Part shown: positions 50,965 to 59,394 of the stretch, one piece after another | Layout of the letters: each line of letters begins with the position of its first letter | Position numbering within the stretch: the stretch's first letter is position 1 | Source of the DNA: Rhizobium croatiense | Lineage (GTDB): Bacteria > Pseudomonadota > Alphaproteobacteria > Rhizobiales > Rhizobiaceae | Direction: 5' to 3' | Length of the DNA stretch: 64,000 bases | Assembly (NCBI RefSeq): GCF_019793465.1 | Contig: NZ_JAILYJ010000002.1 | Span: 372,001 to 436,000 of the forward strand | Notes under the pieces: generated by a model | Database searches by the model: none | What the model was told of the DNA's origin: nothing | The model's input: the letters and a program-made list of their open reading frames with translations, nothing else | Position numbers and translations under genes: made by a program

Positions 50965-52091
50965 TGCGTCATTCCCTCCATGGCTATGCCAAGTTCCCTG
51001 GCAAGCGCCAGCAATTGCCGGCCCTGTTCACCGGGCGGCGGAAAGGCTGCAAGCCCGCGCTTCAGGGCGTCGGCTGCGCGATCCTTATCGTTCAATACGG
51101 CGTAGGAGCGGACGAGCCGCATCCATCCCTCGAAATTGTTGGGTTCGGCGCTCAACTTGGCGTCGAGGCTTTCGACCATGCCGCGGATCATCTGCTGCCG
51201 GTCGCCGGCGCTCATGTTTTCGGCCGCCGCCACGTCTTCCGACGTCGGTCCGCCAGGCGCCGAAGGCTGGGCAGCCGCGCCGCCGTTCTTGGCGATATGT
51301 TCATTGACCAGCGGCAGCCAGGGCGCATCGGCAGGCGATTGCTGCGCCAGCGCTTCGAAGGCCCGGCGCGCCTCGTCGGTCCGTCCCGCCTGCTCCATGC
51401 TGAGCGCGACATAGAAGCGGGCACGCGGATTGTCGGGTTCCAGTGTCAGCGACTGTTCCAGCGTCTGACGCGCCTCCTCCGTCACCACGCCGTCGGAGAC
51501 CGCCATCAGCGTCTCGGCAAGCCCGTCGAGCCGGATCGGGCTCGGGCCGAGAAGCCGGATCGCGTTGCGATAGGCGACCTCAGCATCGTTGACCCGCATC
51601 GTGCGGACATAGATCGGCGCCAGCACGTCCCAGCCCTTGCCGTCATCGGGATTCTCGGCCAGGTGCCGTTCCGCCTTGGCAATCAGTACCGCCACGTCAT
51701 TGCCGGGGTTTTCCAGCCGCGCCTCCAGCGGCTGCGCGGGCAGATCCGGCCTGCCCGTCGTCAAGTAAAGACAGAGCCCGAGCACCGGCAGGATCAGGAG
51801 AACGAAGGCTTCAGTGACACGATGATGCCGTATGGGTTTCGGCGTCGCCTCGGGCTCGCCCGCAGCAACGGCGATCAGCCGCCGGCCGATTTCGGCCCTG
51901 GCGTAGTCGGCCTCTTCCGGTGTGATCAGCCCGCCGGCAAGATCGCGGTCGAGTTCGCGCAGCTGGTCGCGATAGACCGCCGCCTCGCCGGCGCGGCTGT
52001 TCTCCGCCGCCTTCGCGCCACGCAGAAGGGGGTAAAGCAGAATGACGGCGACGGCTGCCGTCAGAACGGCAACGAGAATCCAGAACAGCAT
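50961..52091 (-). CDS. ccmI: Cytochrome c maturation protein CcmI (CycH)
   Basis: The 376-residue protein has two N-terminal membrane helices (about 2-22 and 92-112 from ATG 52091), with the cytoplasmic loop [20 protein letters not shown] between them, and a periplasmic TPR domain from about 140 that binds apocytochrome c. ATG 52091 starts directly at the first helix; an ATG 12 codons upstream is the alternative. It is the first gene of the ccm operon. Upstream lies a RIME-like palindromic repeat and the small lipoprotein gene. Confidence 0.9.
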   Translation of the reverse strand: MLFWILVAVLTAAVAVILLYPLLRGAKAAENSRAGEAAVYRDQLRELDRDLAGGLITPEEADYARAEIGRRLIAVAAGEPEATPKPIRHHRVTEAFVLLILPVLGLCLYLTTGRPDLPAQPLEARLENPGNDVAVLIAKAERHLAENPDDGKGWDVLAPIYVRTMRVNDAEVAYRNAIRLLGPSPIRLDGLAETLMAVSDGVVTEEARQTLEQSLTLEPDNPRARFYVALSMEQAGRTDEARRAFEALAQQSPADAPWLPLVNEHIAKNGGAAAQPSAPGGPTSEDVAAAENMSAGDRQQMIRGMVESLDAKLSAEPNNFEGWMRLVRSYAVLNDKDRAADALKRGLAAFPPPGEQGRQLLALARELGIAMEGMTQ

Positions 52092-52183
52092 AGCGGCCCA
52101 AATACGTGAAGCGCGAGCCCATTCCAACTGCCAAAGCCGGAATGACGAAGATTTGAGGCTATTCGCCGCAATTCAGCAGGCTT

Positions 52184-52288
52184 AAAGCGCGTCGCATCCA
52201 ATTTAATGCATGCGACGCGCTTTCGCTCTTGTTTTTATGCCTGTCGTTGTCCGGGAAGCGATGCACACTTCCGGGCGCCATGCATTAG
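52184..52288. repeat. RIME-like double palindrome upstream of ccmI
   Basis: The first stem is AAAGCGCGTCGCAT (52184-52197) with ATGCGACGCGCTTT (52210-52223), a perfect 14-base pairing. The second, less perfect one is CCGGGAAG ... CTTCCGGG inside ATGCCTGTCG/CGCCATGCAT (52238-52285). From memory, the sequence order (AAAGCGCGTCGCAT ... TTTTTATGC ... TGCACACTT) matches the Rhizobium intergenic mosaic elements (RIME). Confidence 0.75.
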
Positions 52289-52291
52289 ACC

Positions 52292-52717
52292 TTAACCGAG
52301 CGGCGACCAGCTGCCGTCGTCGTTGCGGCAGGCAGCGCCTCGCGCCACGGTGTCCTTGCCGTCGACCGTCAGCGTATGGGTATATTGTCGGCAATTCTGC
52401 GAGCCGACCTGGTAGGGTGCTGCCGCCACCACCTTGCCGGTGACCTCCTTGCCGCTCCAGACCACGGGCTGGCCGGCGGCTGCCCCTTCCAGCGCCCGGT
52501 ATTCCGCTTCGAGCGCCCTTTGCTTGTCGCTGTCGCTCAAGCTGACGCCGCTGCGGCCGACAATGCCGCCCTGCAGCGCGGTGATAAAGGTGGCCGATGC
52601 CGAGGGTTTGCTGGAAAAAATGCCGCGCGAAGCAGCGCTCTTCGTCGTCGTGCAGCCGGTGAGCGCGACGGCGAGAAGCAAAGTGGAAACGATCATGCCT
52701 TGCGAGCGTAGAATCAT
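52292..52717 (-). CDS. Small surface-antigen-like outer-membrane lipoprotein
   Basis: The 141-residue protein has a lipoprotein signal ending in VALTGC (Cys22 from the first ATG). The mature part includes LSDSDKQRALEAEYRALE, VVWSGKEVTG, CRQYTHTL and a DDGSWSPLG end, which is the layout of the 17-kDa surface antigen/SH3-like family found in alphaproteobacteria. Two cysteines in the mature part may pair. An ATG seven codons in is the alternative start. Function is unknown; it probably sits in the outer membrane. It lies between the feu genes and the ccm operon. Confidence 0.78.
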   Translation of the reverse strand: MILRSQGMIVSTLLLAVALTGCTTTKSAASRGIFSSKPSASATFITALQGGIVGRSGVSLSDSDKQRALEAEYRALEGAAAGQPVVWSGKEVTGKVVAAAPYQVGSQNCRQYTHTLTVDGKDTVARGAACRNDDGSWSPLG

Positions 52718-52835
52718 TGCGTCGAACCACGATCAGAGGTCAATTTCAGCCGATCGAAGTGCAGCGTCCCCGTGTCAGCATTAAGGCAAAGCATGCTATA
52801 CATTTGCCACTATCCTTGTGACATCAAGCAGTTGG

Positions 52836-54239
52836 TCATGCAACATCCTTTGTGACGCCGGGCAGGATAAGCTTCGCCTTCAGCCCGCCCCAATCGCCAC
52901 GGGACAGCTCAAGGCGTCCCTGGTATTCGTTGGAAATCTCAGTGACGATCGACAGGCCGAGCCCGGTTCCGGGCTTGCTTTCATCGAGCCTGCGGCCGCG
53001 CTTCAGCGCCTCGCGGATCTGGTCGGGCTCCAATCCCGGCCCGTCGTCCTCGACGGCGAGCTCCACCCAATGACGGCGCGCGCTCGCCTCTGCTCCCTTG
53101 ACGTCCTCGCCGGCCTCGACGGCCGAAAGCCGGACCTTGCTCTTGGCGAATCGCGCCGCATTTTCCAGGAGATTGCCGACCGTCTCCTCGAGATCCTGCT
53201 GTTCCATGGCGACGGCCAGATGCGGCGGCGAGACGACGAGATCGAATTCAGTGTCGACATTCAGCCGGCGCATGACGCGCACCAGCCGTTCGAGCGCCGG
53301 CTCGGCATCGGTGCGGGCGAGCACGGATTCACGCTGCGCGGCGATGCGGGCCCGGTTGAGATAGGACTGCACCTGCCCCTGCATCGATTCCGCCTGGCTG
53401 CGCACCAATTCGCCATGGGATTTTTCGAGAACGCGGGCCTCATTCAAAAGAACGGCGATCGGCGTCTTCAGCGAATGGGCGAGATTGCCGACCTGCATGC
53501 GCGCCCGCTCGACGATGCGGCGGTTGCTATCGATCAGCGCGTTCACCTCGTTGGCGAGCGGCAGGATTTCGCGCGGGAAATCGCCCTTCAACTGCTCGCT
53601 CTCGCCGGCGCGGATGCGCTCCAGGGCGGCGCGCGCCTTGTCGAGCGGCTTCAGGCCGTAGAGAATCGCCAGCGCATTGACGATCAGGCTGCCGACGCCG
53701 AAGCCGGCAAGCGCCAGATAGAGGCTGTGGGAAAAGGTGCGCACATCGTCCTCGACGACGTCGACATTGCCGGTGACGCGGAAGCGCGCCGCACGCCCGT
53801 CGGTGTCGAGCACCACTTCGGTTTCGGCGACCTGCACACGGTTCCCCGAGGCGTCCGTCACTTGGTAGTAGCGTTCGTAATTCTTGTCGAAGGGCGCCTC
53901 GACGACGGAGGGAACGGGAATGAGCGCTGAGCCGAGCGAGGGCGAGACCAGCGGCGCCGTCGTATAGGTGCCGAGCGGCTCCACCACCCAGTACCAGCCG
54001 GTCTTCGGCTGGGCAAAGCGCAGGTCGCCGAGCTGCGGACTACCGCTCAACGCTCCCTGATCGCCGATCGTCACCGAATTGATGACGTTATAGAGCTGCG
54101 CCCGCAAGAGATCCTGGAAGCCGCGTTCGGCGCTCTTGCGGTAGAGCGTCGAGATCAGCAGGCCGATCACCACCAGGGCCACCGTCGACCAGACCGTGGT
54201 CAGCAGCAGCACACGTGCGGTGAGCGACTTAATTCGCAT
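52836..54239 (-). CDS. feuQ: Sensor histidine kinase FeuQ
   Basis: The 467-residue inner-membrane kinase has helices at about 10-32 and 175-195 around a large periplasmic domain, HAMP, a HisKA box NLAHSLKTPIAVL (His255) and a HATPase domain (NLLENAARFAKSK; PGTGLGLSIVTEI). It resembles PhoQ-type kinases. With FeuP it forms the FeuPQ system, which in Sinorhizobium controls cyclic-glucan export (ndvA) and symbiosis. It overlaps feuP by 11 bases. A small periplasmic-type gene, feuN, begins the operon, which supports the identification. Confidence 0.82.
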   Translation of the reverse strand: MRIKSLTARVLLLTTVWSTVALVVIGLLISTLYRKSAERGFQDLLRAQLYNVINSVTIGDQGALSGSPQLGDLRFAQPKTGWYWVVEPLGTYTTAPLVSPSLGSALIPVPSVVEAPFDKNYERYYQVTDASGNRVQVAETEVVLDTDGRAARFRVTGNVDVVEDDVRTFSHSLYLALAGFGVGSLIVNALAILYGLKPLDKARAALERIRAGESEQLKGDFPREILPLANEVNALIDSNRRIVERARMQVGNLAHSLKTPIAVLLNEARVLEKSHGELVRSQAESMQGQVQSYLNRARIAAQRESVLARTDAEPALERLVRVMRRLNVDTEFDLVVSPPHLAVAMEQQDLEETVGNLLENAARFAKSKVRLSAVEAGEDVKGAEASARRHWVELAVEDDGPGLEPDQIREALKRGRRLDESKPGTGLGLSIVTEISNEYQGRLELSRGDWGGLKAKLILPGVTKDVA

Positions 54240-54900
54240 GTTTCGGCGCTTGGATGCGGTAGCCGAGACCGCGCACCGTTTCGATCAGGTCGACGCCCAT
54301 CTTCTTGCGCAGACGGCCGACGAAGACCTCGATCGTGTTGGAATCACGGTCGAAATCCTGATCGTACATGTGCTCGACCAGTTCGGTGCGCGAGACGACC
54401 TCGCCCATGTGATGCATGAGATAGGCGAGCAGGCGATATTCGTGCGAGGTCAGTTTCAGCGCCGTGCCGTTGACCGTCGCCTTGGAGGATTTGGTGTCGA
54501 GCCGCACCGGCCCGCAGACGATCTCGGAGGAGGCATGCCCGGCAGCGCGCCGGATCAGCGCCCGGATGCGCGCCAGAACTTCCTCGACATGGAAAGGCTT
54601 GGTGACGTAATCGTCGGCGCCGGCGTCGATGCCGGCGACCTTGTCGCTCCAGCGGTCGCGCGCCGTCAGGATCAAAACCGGCATGCCGCGGCCGGCGCCG
54701 CGCCATTTTTCGAGCACGGTGACGCCGTCCATCTCCGGCAGGCCGATATCGAGGATGATGGCGTCATAGGGTTCGGTATCGCCGAGGAAATGACCCTCCT
54801 CGCCGTCGAACGCCTGGTCGACGACATAGCCCGCCTCCTTCAGCGTGTCGGTCAGCTGCCGGTTCAGGTTGACGTCGTCTTCGATAACCAGGATGCGCAT
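54229..54900 (-). CDS. feuP: Response regulator FeuP
   Basis: The 223-residue OmpR/PhoP-type regulator has a receiver domain with Asp51 (IILDIGLPEMDG) and a winged-helix domain with SHEYRLLAYLMHHMGEVVSRT and NTIEVFVGRLRKKMG. It activates ndvA and other genes when phosphorylated by FeuQ (known for Sinorhizobium). The ATG at 54900 starts MRILVIEDD. It follows feuN after 54 bases. Confidence 0.85.
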   Translation of the reverse strand: MRILVIEDDVNLNRQLTDTLKEAGYVVDQAFDGEEGHFLGDTEPYDAIILDIGLPEMDGVTVLEKWRGAGRGMPVLILTARDRWSDKVAGIDAGADDYVTKPFHVEEVLARIRALIRRAAGHASSEIVCGPVRLDTKSSKATVNGTALKLTSHEYRLLAYLMHHMGEVVSRTELVEHMYDQDFDRDSNTIEVFVGRLRKKMGVDLIETVRGLGYRIQAPKHAN

Positions 54901-54954
54901 CGCTCCGCCTTCGTCCGCTTCAAATCGATCATGTTCTGAATAGACCGATTCCGC

Positions 54955-55203
54955 CTACATCGGAACCTTTACCGTCACCTTGCGCGGACGTTGGCCGTTG
55001 CCCGACACCAGAACGGTGATGATGCAGCTATCGCCCACCGGTTGCACGGACAGGAGCTGGCCGCCCGTCTGCTCGACGACCTGGGCTGCGGCGGCGCTGC
55101 AATCGCCTGCCACGCGCAGGACGAGGGTGCCCGCGCCGTCCGATGAGGGCGCCGATACCACCAGCCCGGCGGCCACTACTGCGACGCTCAGAGGAAAGGC
55201 CAT
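54955..55203 (-). CDS. feuN: FeuN-like small exported modulator (82 aa)
   Basis: The 82-residue protein has an N-terminal hydrophobic export signal (about 3-18) and a short mature domain with two cysteines (Cys35, Cys60) and a basic C-terminus (RPRKVTVKVPM). In Sinorhizobium, feuN encodes a small periplasmic protein that represses FeuQ and is needed for viability unless feuPQ is altered. The position directly upstream of feuP, the size and the signal all match. Sequence identity cannot be checked here. Confidence 0.7.
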   Translation of the reverse strand: MAFPLSVAVVAAGLVVSAPSSDGAGTLVLRVAGDCSAAAAQVVEQTGGQLLSVQPVGDSCIITVLVSGNGQRPRKVTVKVPM

Positions 55204-55554
55204 GTGTTATGCTTTCAAGGGTAGTTCCAACTTGCTGCGACTATGTACTCACGTGACCTGAATGGCAAATGAATGCGCTGTAATACAGGGTGTTTAGAAC
55301 CGTTCTCGACTGCTGGCGACAGCCAGGTTTCAGCCGCTGAAAACCGATGCCGCAGCGGCCTTCGGCGCATGGAATGCAGCAGCCTTCTGCGCACGGAATA
55401 AAGTCCTCGGCTCCAGGCACACACGGCGGCTGGGCGGGGACGCTCGGGTCAAGCCGGCGCGCGGCGGGCTGCCGGGAATTGCAATCGCAGCTTTTATCGG
55501 CCGATTGAAACTGTTATGTCCTTGCGGCTCCCGCATTCAGGCCATTCAGCACCA
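55204..55554. other. Gene-free stretch with two palindromes upstream of feuN
   Basis: I see no gene here. Upstream of feuN are TCACGTGA (55249-55256) and CTGTAATACAG (55278-55288). The latter is followed by TGTTTA (55291-55296), which with TGTAAT (55279-55284) makes a weak pair of PhoP-like half-sites 12 bases apart. These are candidates for autoregulation by FeuP. The right part is the unremarkable leader of the MFS gene. Confidence 0.3.
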
Positions 55555-56778
55555 ATGCCAAACTCCCTCCGCTTCCGCTCGGCGCAGACGGTCTTCGTGC
55601 TCGCCATCACCCAGCTGATCGGCTGGGGCACGACCTTCGACATGCTCGGGGTGATGGGCCGGATCGTGGCGCCCGATCTCGGCATGGCGAACGAGGTGGC
55701 GTTTGCCGGCCTGACGATCATGATGTTGGTCAGCGCCATCGTCGGCCCGGCGACCGGCCGCTGGCTCGGCCGTTACGGTGCCGCCCGGGTGCTTTCGGCG
55801 GCTTCCTTGACCTTTGCCCTCGGCCTCTGTCTGCTTGCCGCCGCCGACGGCGTCATTCTCTACGCCGCCGCCTGGATCGTGATCGGCGTCGGCGGCGCGC
55901 TCGGCCTGTCGGCGCCGGCCTATACCGCCGTCGTCGAGCGTGAAGGGATGAACGGCAAGCGCGTCATCGCCATATTGATGCTGTTCACCGGGCTTTCGAG
56001 CGCCATTTTCTGGCCGATCCTCAGCCTGCTCAACGAAGCCGTCGGCTGGCGCCTAACCTTCCTCATCTGCGCAGGCCTGCAATTCTTTGTCTGCCTGCCG
56101 CTGCATCTTTTCGCTCTGCCGAGGCCGATCGCAGGCCATGTCGACAGCGCCACAGCCGACATCGCCCCGGTGCCGCTGTCGAAGGCGGCACAACGCAAGG
56201 CCTTCCTGCTGATCGCCGCGGCGACGACCCTTACCACCTTCGTCACCTTCGGCATCTCCCCCTCGCTGCTCGAGATCTTCCGCCAGTCCGGCGCCACGCC
56301 GGCCTTCGCGCTGCAGCTCGGCTCAGCCCGCGGCGTGCTCGGCATCTCGGCGCGCTTCCTCGACATGCTGCTCGGACGGCGCGGCAACCCCGTCCTCAGC
56401 GCCGCCATGGGCATCGGCCTGATGCTGATGAGTTTCCTGATGATGCTGGCCGCCGGTCCTTCGACGCCGCTGCTCGTCATCTTCGTTGTGCTCTACGGCT
56501 TCGGCTCCGGCGTCATGACCGTCGCCCGCGCGCTTCTGCCGCTGGCGGTGTTTTCACCGCGCGAATTCGGCCTGCAATCGGCCCGGCTGTCGCTGCCGCA
56601 GAACCTGGCCAATGCGATCGCCCCGGTCGTCTTCACCGCCATCCTCGACCGCGCCGGCACCGGCCCGGCGCTTTTCGCCGCGGCCATTCTCGCGGCCTTG
56701 TCGCTGACCTTCGTGCTGATGCTGATGGCGCTGATGCGCGGCGCGCGGGCATCGCGGCCGAGCCCGGCCGTTTCATGA
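55555..56778 (+). CDS. MFS transporter (DHA-type)
   Basis: The 407-residue protein has 12 predicted helices, LIGWGTTFDMLGVMGRIVAP near residue 20 and GRWLGRYGAARVLSAASLTF, the loop 2-3 motif, near 75. ATG 55555 is chosen because the first helix then begins about 12 residues in; an in-frame ATG at 55516 is the alternative, and neither has a strong ribosome-binding site. Substrate unknown. The gene stands alone, divergent from the feu operon. Confidence 0.82.
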   Translation: MPNSLRFRSAQTVFVLAITQLIGWGTTFDMLGVMGRIVAPDLGMANEVAFAGLTIMMLVSAIVGPATGRWLGRYGAARVLSAASLTFALGLCLLAAADGVILYAAAWIVIGVGGALGLSAPAYTAVVEREGMNGKRVIAILMLFTGLSSAIFWPILSLLNEAVGWRLTFLICAGLQFFVCLPLHLFALPRPIAGHVDSATADIAPVPLSKAAQRKAFLLIAAATTLTTFVTFGISPSLLEIFRQSGATPAFALQLGSARGVLGISARFLDMLLGRRGNPVLSAAMGIGLMLMSFLMMLAAGPSTPLLVIFVVLYGFGSGVMTVARALLPLAVFSPREFGLQSARLSLPQNLANAIAPVVFTAILDRAGTGPALFAAAILAALSLTFVLMLMALMRGARASRPSPAVS

Positions 56779-56935
56779 GGCCTGGAACGGACGCCGTCTT
56801 GCGCTGACGAATCCAACGGTCGCGTTTCCGGTGGCTCACGGCTGCATTCAACATCCGGCGCCCGCGAGTCCGAAAAGCTGCTTATCCCTTTGAAATTTCA
56901 GCGAACATTGACCGGCTTCCAACGGCTCTGCCGAT

Positions 56936-57241
56936 TCAGAGCGGCCGCGTCACCGCTGCGCGGCTGTCGTAGTCCGCGGCGATGCGCTTTTCCCGCAGCG
57001 GCCGGACACGCTCGATCGAGCGCTGATAATCGGGATGCGCCTTATAGGCGGCGAGAGCCGCTTCATCGTCGAATTCGCCATAGACGACGAGATCGATCTC
57101 GGTACCCAGCTGATCGGTCTTCACATTGGTGCCGATTTCCAGCAGCCGCGCATGCGGAATGGCGGTCAGGATCGAAAGCCCGGCCCTTACCTCCTCCAGA
57201 TGTTCTTCCTGCACGGTGAAGAAGACGATGTGGCGGATCAC
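56936..57241 (-). CDS. Dabb (stress-responsive A/B barrel) domain protein
   Basis: The 101-residue protein begins VIRHIVFFTVQEEHLEEV (GTG start at 57241), has IPHARLLEIGTNVKTD and DLVVYGEFDDEAALAAYKAH, and matches the dimeric alpha/beta barrel Dabb family. AGGAG precedes the GTG by seven bases, which decides the start over a longer reading. Members bind small ligands; no function is established. It is followed downstream by no close gene on its strand. Confidence 0.8.
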   Translation of the reverse strand: MIRHIVFFTVQEEHLEEVRAGLSILTAIPHARLLEIGTNVKTDQLGTEIDLVVYGEFDDEAALAAYKAHPDYQRSIERVRPLREKRIAADYDSRAAVTRPL

Positions 57242-57302
57242 GCGGAAGCTCCTGTCAAATCTCAGAGGTCGGCCCGCGCGATACCATGTGCGCCCCTGGC
57301 CT

Positions 57303-57947
57303 TCAACCGCGCGACCTGCCCGGCGCGGCATCCGGACGCATCGCCGCATTGAAGGCGATGGCGTAGCCCGCGAGCTTCTCGGCCCGGTCGGTGCCGTTGA
57401 CGATGCGGCGCGCATTGACCCAGTCCTCGGTCGTCGCGTTCAGGTGATCGGCAAGTTTGTGGCCGGTAAAACTCCCCTGCAGCATGCCTTCGATCAGGAT
57501 CGTCACCGCCGCATCCATCTCCATCGCCCGGTCGGGATTGGCAACGAGATCGATGCCCGTCAAACCACTCATCGCCTCGTAATTCCGCTTATGGGTAAGC
57601 TGCACCAGGCCACGCCCGAGCCAGCAGCGGCCATCTTCGTCCGGCCGCCAGTAGGGCGTCTTTACCCAGGAGAGCCGGCCTGCGGCATAGGCCGCCTCCA
57701 GGATCTCGACGGCGCGGGCATCGCTTTCAGCCAGCGTCTCGCGGACCGGCTGCATCGTATAGGCAGTCTCGTGATAAGCGGTTGCGAGGATATAGGCGAG
57801 CCATCGGCGGTCGGCCTGCGCGAACCGCCTTTCCCAGGCGTCGAGAATCGCCGCGATCCCCACCACCTGAGGCTGAGTTAGCTCTCCTTTAAAGAGCTCC
57901 TGGCACACCGCATCAAAAAAGAACATCCGATCCATGTGGACAACCAT
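57303..57947 (-). CDS. GH19/endolysin-like lysozyme-fold protein
   Basis: The 214-residue protein matches chitinase class I (GH19)-like domains: LAYILATAYHETAYTMQPV near residue 50 supplies the catalytic glutamate, and YWRPDEDGRCWLGRGLVQLTH near 98 the second catalytic part. It has no signal peptide, so export would need a holin or lysis. Such proteins are often phage endolysins, but no phage genes are nearby; it may be a domesticated remnant or act on peptidoglycan. GGGAAG lies upstream of the ATG at 57947; ATG 57935 is the alternative. Confidence 0.72.
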   Translation of the reverse strand: MVVHMDRMFFFDAVCQELFKGELTQPQVVGIAAILDAWERRFAQADRRWLAYILATAYHETAYTMQPVRETLAESDARAVEILEAAYAAGRLSWVKTPYWRPDEDGRCWLGRGLVQLTHKRNYEAMSGLTGIDLVANPDRAMEMDAAVTILIEGMLQGSFTGHKLADHLNATTEDWVNARRIVNGTDRAEKLAGYAIAFNAAMRPDAAPGRSRG

Positions 57948-58103
57948 ACCGCGCTTCCCGGGAATCTCGTGGTTAAAACCGTCTTAATCGATTAAAATCA
58001 ACTTAATCGTTTGAAGTGCCTAAGCCCCTGATTTACACGGCTTTTATCTTGTGCAATGCATTTCCTTGCCCTGAAGCCTTACCACCACAAGAGGAGACTT
58101 CCG

Positions 58104-58238
58104 ATGCAGACGCCTGCCGCCAATACCCAGACCACCATTCCCCAGCACGTCGTCGACCAGATGGAAAATGAGTGGCGCCAGATTCGCCTTGAACGCGAGA
58201 ACATCCGCCCGACCCGGCAGCCGCAACAGCAGCGCTGA
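58104..58238 (+). CDS. Small Gln-rich protein (44 aa)
   Basis: MQTPAANTQTTIPQHVVDQM begins at ATG 58104, with GAGGAG about 8 bases upstream, a strong reason to call it coding. The middle is helical (VVDQMENEWRQIRLERENI) and the end is RPTRQPQQQR. It is hydrophilic and rich in Gln and Arg. No family recognised. The earlier in-frame ATG at 58056 lacks a ribosome-binding site. Confidence 0.6.
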   Translation: MQTPAANTQTTIPQHVVDQMENEWRQIRLERENIRPTRQPQQQR

Positions 58239-58276
58239 GAAATACAGGCAAAGCGGCGCAGATGTAAGGGCTGCCC

Positions 58277-58837
58277 TCATCGCGTCGCGGTCTCAAGTCG
58301 CTTCGCCAGCGTCTCCAGCGACCGGGAGAAGACCGTTTCATCTGCGAGCGCGCGCGACAGCACCAGCGCCCCTTGAATGCCGCAGACGCCCTCCTCGGCA
58401 AGCGTCTGCGCCTCCCGCTCAACACAGCCAGCCCGCATCAGCGCTGATCGCAACGCGTCGATCCAGCGGATGAAATAGTCGCCGATCGCGGCCGAAAACC
58501 GTTCGCGGGTGTCGTCGAGCGCGAAGGCGCCGACGAGGCAGATGCGGCGGCCGGAACGGAAGTAGTCATTCACATTGGTCCACATCGCCGCGATCGCCTG
58601 ACGGGCATCGTCATGTCGCAGCGGCCGATAGACCGCCTCTTCGAACCAGGCATCGATATCGGCGAGCACGGCGCCGGCCATCTCCTCCTTGCCGCCCGGG
58701 AAGAAGTGATAAAGGCTGCCCTTGCCGATGCCGGTGCGTTCGGTGATGCGGCTGAGCGTGGCGCCCTCATAGCCGAGCTCGCGGAAGATTTCCGCGAGCA
58801 GCGGCACGATGTCGGCGCGTTCATAGACGGTCTTCAC
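58277..58837 (-). CDS. TetR/AcrR-family transcriptional regulator
   Basis: The 186-residue protein has an N-terminal HTH (IFRELGYEGATLSRITERTG and GKGSLYHFFPGGKEEM, residues about 15-55) and a C-terminal ligand/dimer domain with two cysteines in the sensing half. It starts at a GTG (58837) 14 bases after the stop of the DUF1348 gene on the same strand, so both form one operon. A TACCG-AA-CGGTA palindrome upstream of that operon (59344-59355) is the likely operator, giving autoregulation. Confidence 0.86.
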   Translation of the reverse strand: MKTVYERADIVPLLAEIFRELGYEGATLSRITERTGIGKGSLYHFFPGGKEEMAGAVLADIDAWFEEAVYRPLRHDDARQAIAAMWTNVNDYFRSGRRICLVGAFALDDTRERFSAAIGDYFIRWIDALRSALMRAGCVEREAQTLAEEGVCGIQGALVLSRALADETVFSRSLETLAKRLETATR

Positions 58838-58851
58838 CGCGCTGACCTGTT

Positions 58852-59313
58852 CTAGAGGCCGAGCTCAGTCAGACCGGGATGATCGTCCGGACGTCGGCCG
58901 AGCGGCCAGTGGTATTTGCGCTCCGTTTCCCGGATCGGCAGATCGTTGATGCAGGCAAAACGGCGCTGCATCAAGCCGGCCGCATCGAATTCCCAGTTCT
59001 CATTGCCGTAGGAGCGGAACCAGTTGCCGCTGTCATCGTGCCATTCATAGGCAAAGCGCACGGCAATGCGATTGTCGGTGAAGGCCCAGATCTCCTTGAT
59101 CAGCCGGTAGTCCAGCTCCTTGGCCCATTTGCGCATGAGAAAAGCGACGATCTCGGCGCGGCCGGTGATGAATTCGGCGCGGTTCCGCCAGCGGCTGTCC
59201 GGCGTGTAGACGAGCGAGACGCGCTCGGGGTCGCGGCTGTTCCAGCCGTCCTCGGCAAGACGAACTTTCTGCGTGGCGGTCTCCAGGGTGAAAGGCGGAA
59301 CGAGGCTGGACAT
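58852..59313 (-). CDS. NTF2-like/DUF1348 protein
   Basis: The 153-residue cytoplasmic protein has the DUF1348 pattern: [20 protein letters not shown] near residue 21, [19 protein letters not shown] near 40 and [20 protein letters not shown] near 102. Its alpha+beta barrel resembles SnoaL and NTF2; the enzymatic role is unknown. AGGAG precedes the ATG. It is the first gene of an operon with the downstream TetR gene and is likely induced when TetR releases the operator just upstream. Confidence 0.85.
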   Translation of the reverse strand: MSSLVPPFTLETATQKVRLAEDGWNSRDPERVSLVYTPDSRWRNRAEFITGRAEIVAFLMRKWAKELDYRLIKEIWAFTDNRIAVRFAYEWHDDSGNWFRSYGNENWEFDAAGLMQRRFACINDLPIRETERKYHWPLGRRPDDHPGLTELGL

Positions 59314-59343
59314 GGTATCTCCTGTACTGAATGGTTCTTACTT

Positions 59344-59355
59344 TACCGAACGGTA
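59344..59355. promoter_or_regulatory. TetR-type operator TACCG-AA-CGGTA
   Basis: TACCG (59344-59348) and CGGTA (59351-59355) are inverted about a 2-base centre, 31 bases upstream of the DUF1348 start on the minus strand. Half-sites of this type are typical of TetR-family repressors, and the TetR gene is second in the operon. Confidence 0.6.
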
Positions 59356-59394
59356 CACATTTTGCAACTCTGTGTCGGGCGGCGATCGAGGAGC

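Noticed and set aside
57303..57947. Prophage region around the endolysin-like gene
   Set aside because: No integrase, capsid, tail, holin or attachment-site repeat is visible in the surrounding genes.
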